Below the pieces are notes generated by a model. The model made no database searches, had not been told where the DNA came from, and was given only the letters and a program-made list of their open reading frames with translations. A stretch of DNA of 7,019 bases. Source: F23-B02 sp963590435 (GTDB lineage Bacteria > Bacillota > Clostridia > Oscillospirales > Oscillospiraceae). How positions within the stretch are numbered: position 1 is the stretch's first letter; each line of letters opens with the position of its first letter. Positions 5,185 through 7,019 of the stretch are shown piece after piece. The position numbers and the translations under genes are program-made. The stretch is from the NCBI GenBank assembly GCA_963590435.1, contig CAVAPG010000084.1:1-7019 (forward strand), read 5' to 3'.

Positions 5185-5919
5185 TCAGTCCTGCGGATAT
5201 TCGCTGTCATCTACAGGCTCGCACCACTCGTTGGAGCAGTCCTCACCCGGAACCTCCACGGCAATGTGGCTGAACCATGAATTTTTCTTTGCGCCGTGCC
5301 AGTGCTTGACTCCGGCCGGAATGGTTATGACATCGCCCGGCTGCAGGCTCTGAGGGGCTTTGCCCTCTTCCTGATACCAGCCCTCGCCGTCAACGCAGAT
5401 AAGAAGCTGTCCGCCGCCGCTCTTGGCGTGATGGATATGCCAGTTGTTGCGACAGCCCGGCTCGAATGTGACATTTGCGAGAAAAACGGTCTTTGTCGGG
5501 TCGGTCAGCGGATTGAGATAGCTCTGACCGATGAAATACTGCGCGTATGCGTCGTTGGGCTTGCCCAGACCGAACAGTCCGCCGTGGCACTGATTGCAAT
5601 CATCGGCATAGACCTCTTTTGCCATGCCAAATGCCGCCCATGCATTGGGCCAGCCGGCATAGAAGGCAAGATGCGTGAGTATCTCAGCCATTTCCTCGCG
5701 CGTTACGCCGTTAGCCTTGGCGGTGCTGAGGTGATATTTGAGCGATGTATCGGTTATTCCCTTGCTTATAAGCGCCGTGATTGTGACAATCGAGCGCAGC
5801 TTAAGGCTCAGCTTGTCCTCGCGCGACCACACCTGTCCGAAAAGGACATCGTCGTTGAGCTCCGCAAATTTCGGAGCAAAATCATTCAGGGCATCTCTGC
5901 CTGCAGTCTGTTTGACCAT
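5185..5919 (-). CDS. Carboxymuconolactone decarboxylase-like (CMD) and cupin fusion protein
   Basis: A 244-residue cytoplasmic protein with two domains. Residues about 10-105 match the CMD/AhpD-like helical fold (SREDKLSLKLRSIVTITALI, then GVTREEMAEILTHLAFYAGWPNA); it lacks the CxxC peroxidatic site of true AhpD. Residues about 143-223 are a cupin barrel: motif 1 is G155-X5-H161-X-H163 with Q171 in place of the usual Glu, and motif 2 is G195-X5-P201-X-G-X2-H206. H161, H163, Q171 and H206 would hold a divalent metal. The linker contains C108-N-Q-C111-H112. The reaction is unknown; similar two-domain proteins are often called CMD-family proteins without proven activity. The start follows an AGGAGG ribosome binding site by 9 bases. 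It is second in an operon, 24 bases after the flavoprotein gene, suggesting work in the same redox or detoxification process under MerR-type control. Confidence 0.9.
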   Translation of the reverse strand: MVKQTAGRDALNDFAPKFAELNDDVLFGQVWSREDKLSLKLRSIVTITALISKGITDTSLKYHLSTAKANGVTREEMAEILTHLAFYAGWPNAWAAFGMAKEVYADDCNQCHGGLFGLGKPNDAYAQYFIGQSYLNPLTDPTKTVFLANVTFEPGCRNNWHIHHAKSGGGQLLICVDGEGWYQEEGKAPQSLQPGDVITIPAGVKHWHGAKKNSWFSHIAVEVPGEDCSNEWCEPVDDSEYPQD

Positions 5920-5943
5920 TCTTCGGATCCTCCTGTTTGAATA

Positions 5944-6480
5944 TTAAATTTCTTTTCCCATGGCGTAAGCCTTTTCAAGCGCGGGATGACCGGAGATCTC
6001 GCCGGGCTCGGTCACGCCGCCGGCAAAAACATATCCGGCGAAGCGGCATTTTTCAAAGCATTCAACCCAGCCGCCGAAGCCATGAACCGCGCGCTCCGGA
6101 GTCGTTTCCACGTCCTCGGTTGCCGAGCACAGCAGATAGGCATCGCGGAAGCTGTAATCAAGCGGAAACATCGGATTGAGCCTGTCGAGAAGGGTCTTGA
6201 GCTGTCCGCTCATTTCGTAATAGTAAATGGGAGTTGCGAACACGACGACATCGGCCGCAAGAATCTTTTGCATAATCTCATCTGCATCGTCATCAATGAC
6301 GCATCGTCCGAGCTCCTGGCAGGCAAGACAGCCGCGGCAGAACTCAAGCCTTTTCCCGATAAGCGAAATTTTTTCAACCTCGTTGCCGGCATCGCGCGCA
6401 CCGCGTGCAAATTCGTCTGCAAGTGCGTCGGAGTTGCTTCCGCGCCGCATGCTTGATGATATAATCACTGCTTTTTTCAT
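5944..6480 (-). CDS. Isf-type iron-sulfur flavoprotein (NADPH-dependent FMN reductase family)
   Basis: A 178-residue flavodoxin-fold protein. The N terminus KKAVIISSSMRRGSNSDALA has the phosphate-binding loop of FMN reductases, and ATPIYYYEMSGQLKTLLDR (82-100) is the typical second FMN-binding segment. C48, C51, C54 and C60 form the compact CX2CX2CX5C motif of the archaeal/anaerobe Isf family, which binds a 4Fe-4S cluster next to FMN. It likely carries electrons to or from a small redox partner in the cytoplasm, or reduces quinones, nitro compounds or oxygen species; the substrate is not evident. AAGGAG lies 9 bases before the ATG at 6480. It is the first gene of an operon with the CMD-cupin gene and is driven by a MerR-style promoter. 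Cluster binding is inferred from cysteine spacing only. Confidence 0.9.
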   Translation of the reverse strand: MKKAVIISSSMRRGSNSDALADEFARGARDAGNEVEKISLIGKRLEFCRGCLACQELGRCVIDDDADEIMQKILAADVVVFATPIYYYEMSGQLKTLLDRLNPMFPLDYSFRDAYLLCSATEDVETTPERAVHGFGGWVECFEKCRFAGYVFAGGVTEPGEISGHPALEKAYAMGKEI

Positions 6481-6493
6481 AGGGTCTGACTCC

Positions 6494-6522
6494 TTGACAA
6501 TTTATATTCACTCTGATATTCT
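6494..6522 (+). promoter_or_regulatory. Promoter of the MerR-family regulator gene
   Basis: Consensus -35 TTGACA (6494-6499), a 17-bp spacer and -10 TATTCT (6517-6522). Transcription would begin near 6529, directly in front of the MerR-type dyad at 6532-6551, so the regulator could repress its own gene. It faces the operon promoter and overlaps its start region. Confidence 0.6.
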
Positions 6523-6523
6523 A

Positions 6524-6554
6524 AATATAACACCTAAACCTGACTTTAGGTCAA
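6524..6554 (-). promoter_or_regulatory. MerR-type promoter with 19-bp spacer for the flavoprotein/CMD-cupin operon
   Basis: On the minus strand, -35 TTGACC (6554-6549), a 19-bp spacer (6548-6530) and -10 TATATT (6529-6524). A 19-bp spacer is too long for normal SigA promoters and is the signature of genes activated by MerR-family proteins through DNA distortion. A run GAAAATTTTC (6564-6573) upstream of the -35 could act as an UP-like A/T element. The transcript would start near 6517 with a leader of about 36 bases. Confidence 0.8.
6532..6551. promoter_or_regulatory. MerR-family operator, perfect inverted repeat ACCTAAA-N6-TTTAGGT
   Basis: A perfect 7-bp inverted repeat with a 6-bp centre, lying between the -35 and -10 of the 19-bp-spacer promoter and slightly overlapping the -35. 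This is the standard placement of MerR-family binding sites. The adjacent divergent MerR-type regulator is the obvious ligand. Confidence 0.8.
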
Positions 6555-6585
6555 GCATTTTCAGAAAATTTTCGGAGAGATAATT

Positions 6586-7019
6586 ATGTATTCTATAGGA
6601 CAGGTATCCGAAAGCTTCGGCCTTCCGATATCGACATTGAGATTTTACGACAAGGAAGGGCTTTTCCCGAACCTTGAAAGGCAAAGCGGAATCCGCAGAT
6701 TTTCAGAGCGGGATGTTGAATCCCTGCATGTAATCGAATGCCTGAAAAAATCGGGGCTTGAAATTCGCGATATAAAGCAGTTTATGCAGTGGTGCGCCGA
6801 GGGCGAGGAGACGTATCCTCAGCGCCTTGAGTTGTTCGAGCGTCAGCGCGAGACCATTTCGGCAGAGATTGAAAAGCTCAACCGCGCACTGGCAATGATA
6901 AATTTCAAGTGCTGGTATTATGAAACCGCCATTGCCGACGGCGGAGAGGAAAACATGAAAGCCATGCTGCCGGATAAGCTCCCCGAGGAAATTCAGGCGT
7001 TGTATGACTATGCGCACGA
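6586..7019 (+). CDS. MerR-family transcriptional regulator, AdhR/NmlR-like (3' end beyond window)
   Basis: The reading frame is open from the ATG at 6586 to the window edge (144 residues seen). The N terminus MYSIGQVSESFGLPISTLRF is a MerR-type helix-turn-helix, followed by YDKEGLFPNLERQSGIRRF and ERDVESLHVIECLKKSGLEI, typical of the family. A dimerising coiled coil spans about residues 78-107. Cysteines are C52, C70 and C109. C52 falls at the same position and context (before LKKSGL) as the redox-active Cys52 of Bacillus subtilis AdhR, as I recall that sequence, so thiol or aldehyde/electrophile sensing is likely. There is no MerR-style metal-binding loop visible in the part seen. GGAGAG (6574-6579) precedes the ATG by 6 bases. 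It probably activates the divergent flavoprotein/CMD-cupin operon via the dyad at 6532-6551. The gene likely ends shortly after the window, given usual family lengths. Confidence 0.9.
   Translation, partial: MYSIGQVSESFGLPISTLRFYDKEGLFPNLERQSGIRRFSERDVESLHVIECLKKSGLEIRDIKQFMQWCAEGEETYPQRLELFERQRETISAEIEKLNRALAMINFKCWYYETAIADGGEENMKAMLPDKLPEEIQALYDYAH

Noticed and set aside
5584..5598. CNQCH in the CMD-cupin protein read as a c-type heme-binding motif
   Set aside because: The protein has no signal peptide and heme c attachment occurs outside the membrane; chance or metal/redox use is more likely.

Overview
The window looks like a piece of a Clostridia chromosome, probably a gut-type Oscillospirales or a relative. 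This is inferred from the low-GC Gram-positive style SigA promoters and strong GGAGG-type ribosome binding sites, the moderate GC content, and protein families typical of anaerobic Firmicutes (an Isf-type flavoprotein, a CMD-cupin fusion and an ArsR-AraC fusion). No rRNA, tRNA, CRISPR array, insertion sequence or phage gene was seen. Gene spacing is tight and the longest gene-free stretch is about 150 bp.

The window holds three small modules, each with its own regulator divergent from its target. (1) Positions 120-2002: an EamA/DMT-type permease (minus) and a LysR-type regulator (plus) diverge from a 116-bp region. Two good SigA promoters there are fully interleaved and face opposite ways, and their two -10 boxes form an inverted repeat with LysR T-N11-A geometry. 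(2) Positions 2008-5119: an unusual regulator with an ArsR metal-sensor domain fused to an AraC DNA-binding domain (minus) diverges from a metal efflux operon (plus). The operon encodes a free-standing 72-aa HMA metal-binding protein with a ZntA-like DCxxC site and a Zn/Cd/Pb-type P1B ATPase that lacks its own N-terminal HMA domain. An intrinsic terminator sits between these two genes. The divergent region carries a palindrome (candidate ArsR operator) and a 21-bp-period direct repeat (candidate AraC-type site). (3) Positions 5185-7019: an Isf-type iron-sulfur flavoprotein and a CMD-cupin fusion form a minus-strand operon. A MerR-family regulator with an AdhR/NmlR-like Cys52 diverges from it and runs off the right edge. 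The operon promoter has the 19-bp spacer and central dyad typical of MerR control.

The modules are separated by convergent ends. The lysR-type and arsR-araC genes converge with a 5-bp gap, and the lysR terminator hairpin lies inside the coding sequence of the convergent gene. The ATPase and CMD-cupin genes share a bidirectional hairpin. Overall this is a stress and efflux region: export of an unknown small molecule, of divalent heavy metals, and a probable thiol/electrophile stress response.

Positions 1-119 hold no feature I can support. The most unusual part is the metal module, with its dual-domain regulator, two kinds of candidate binding site in one promoter region, and an efflux pump split from its metal-binding domain with a terminator between them.
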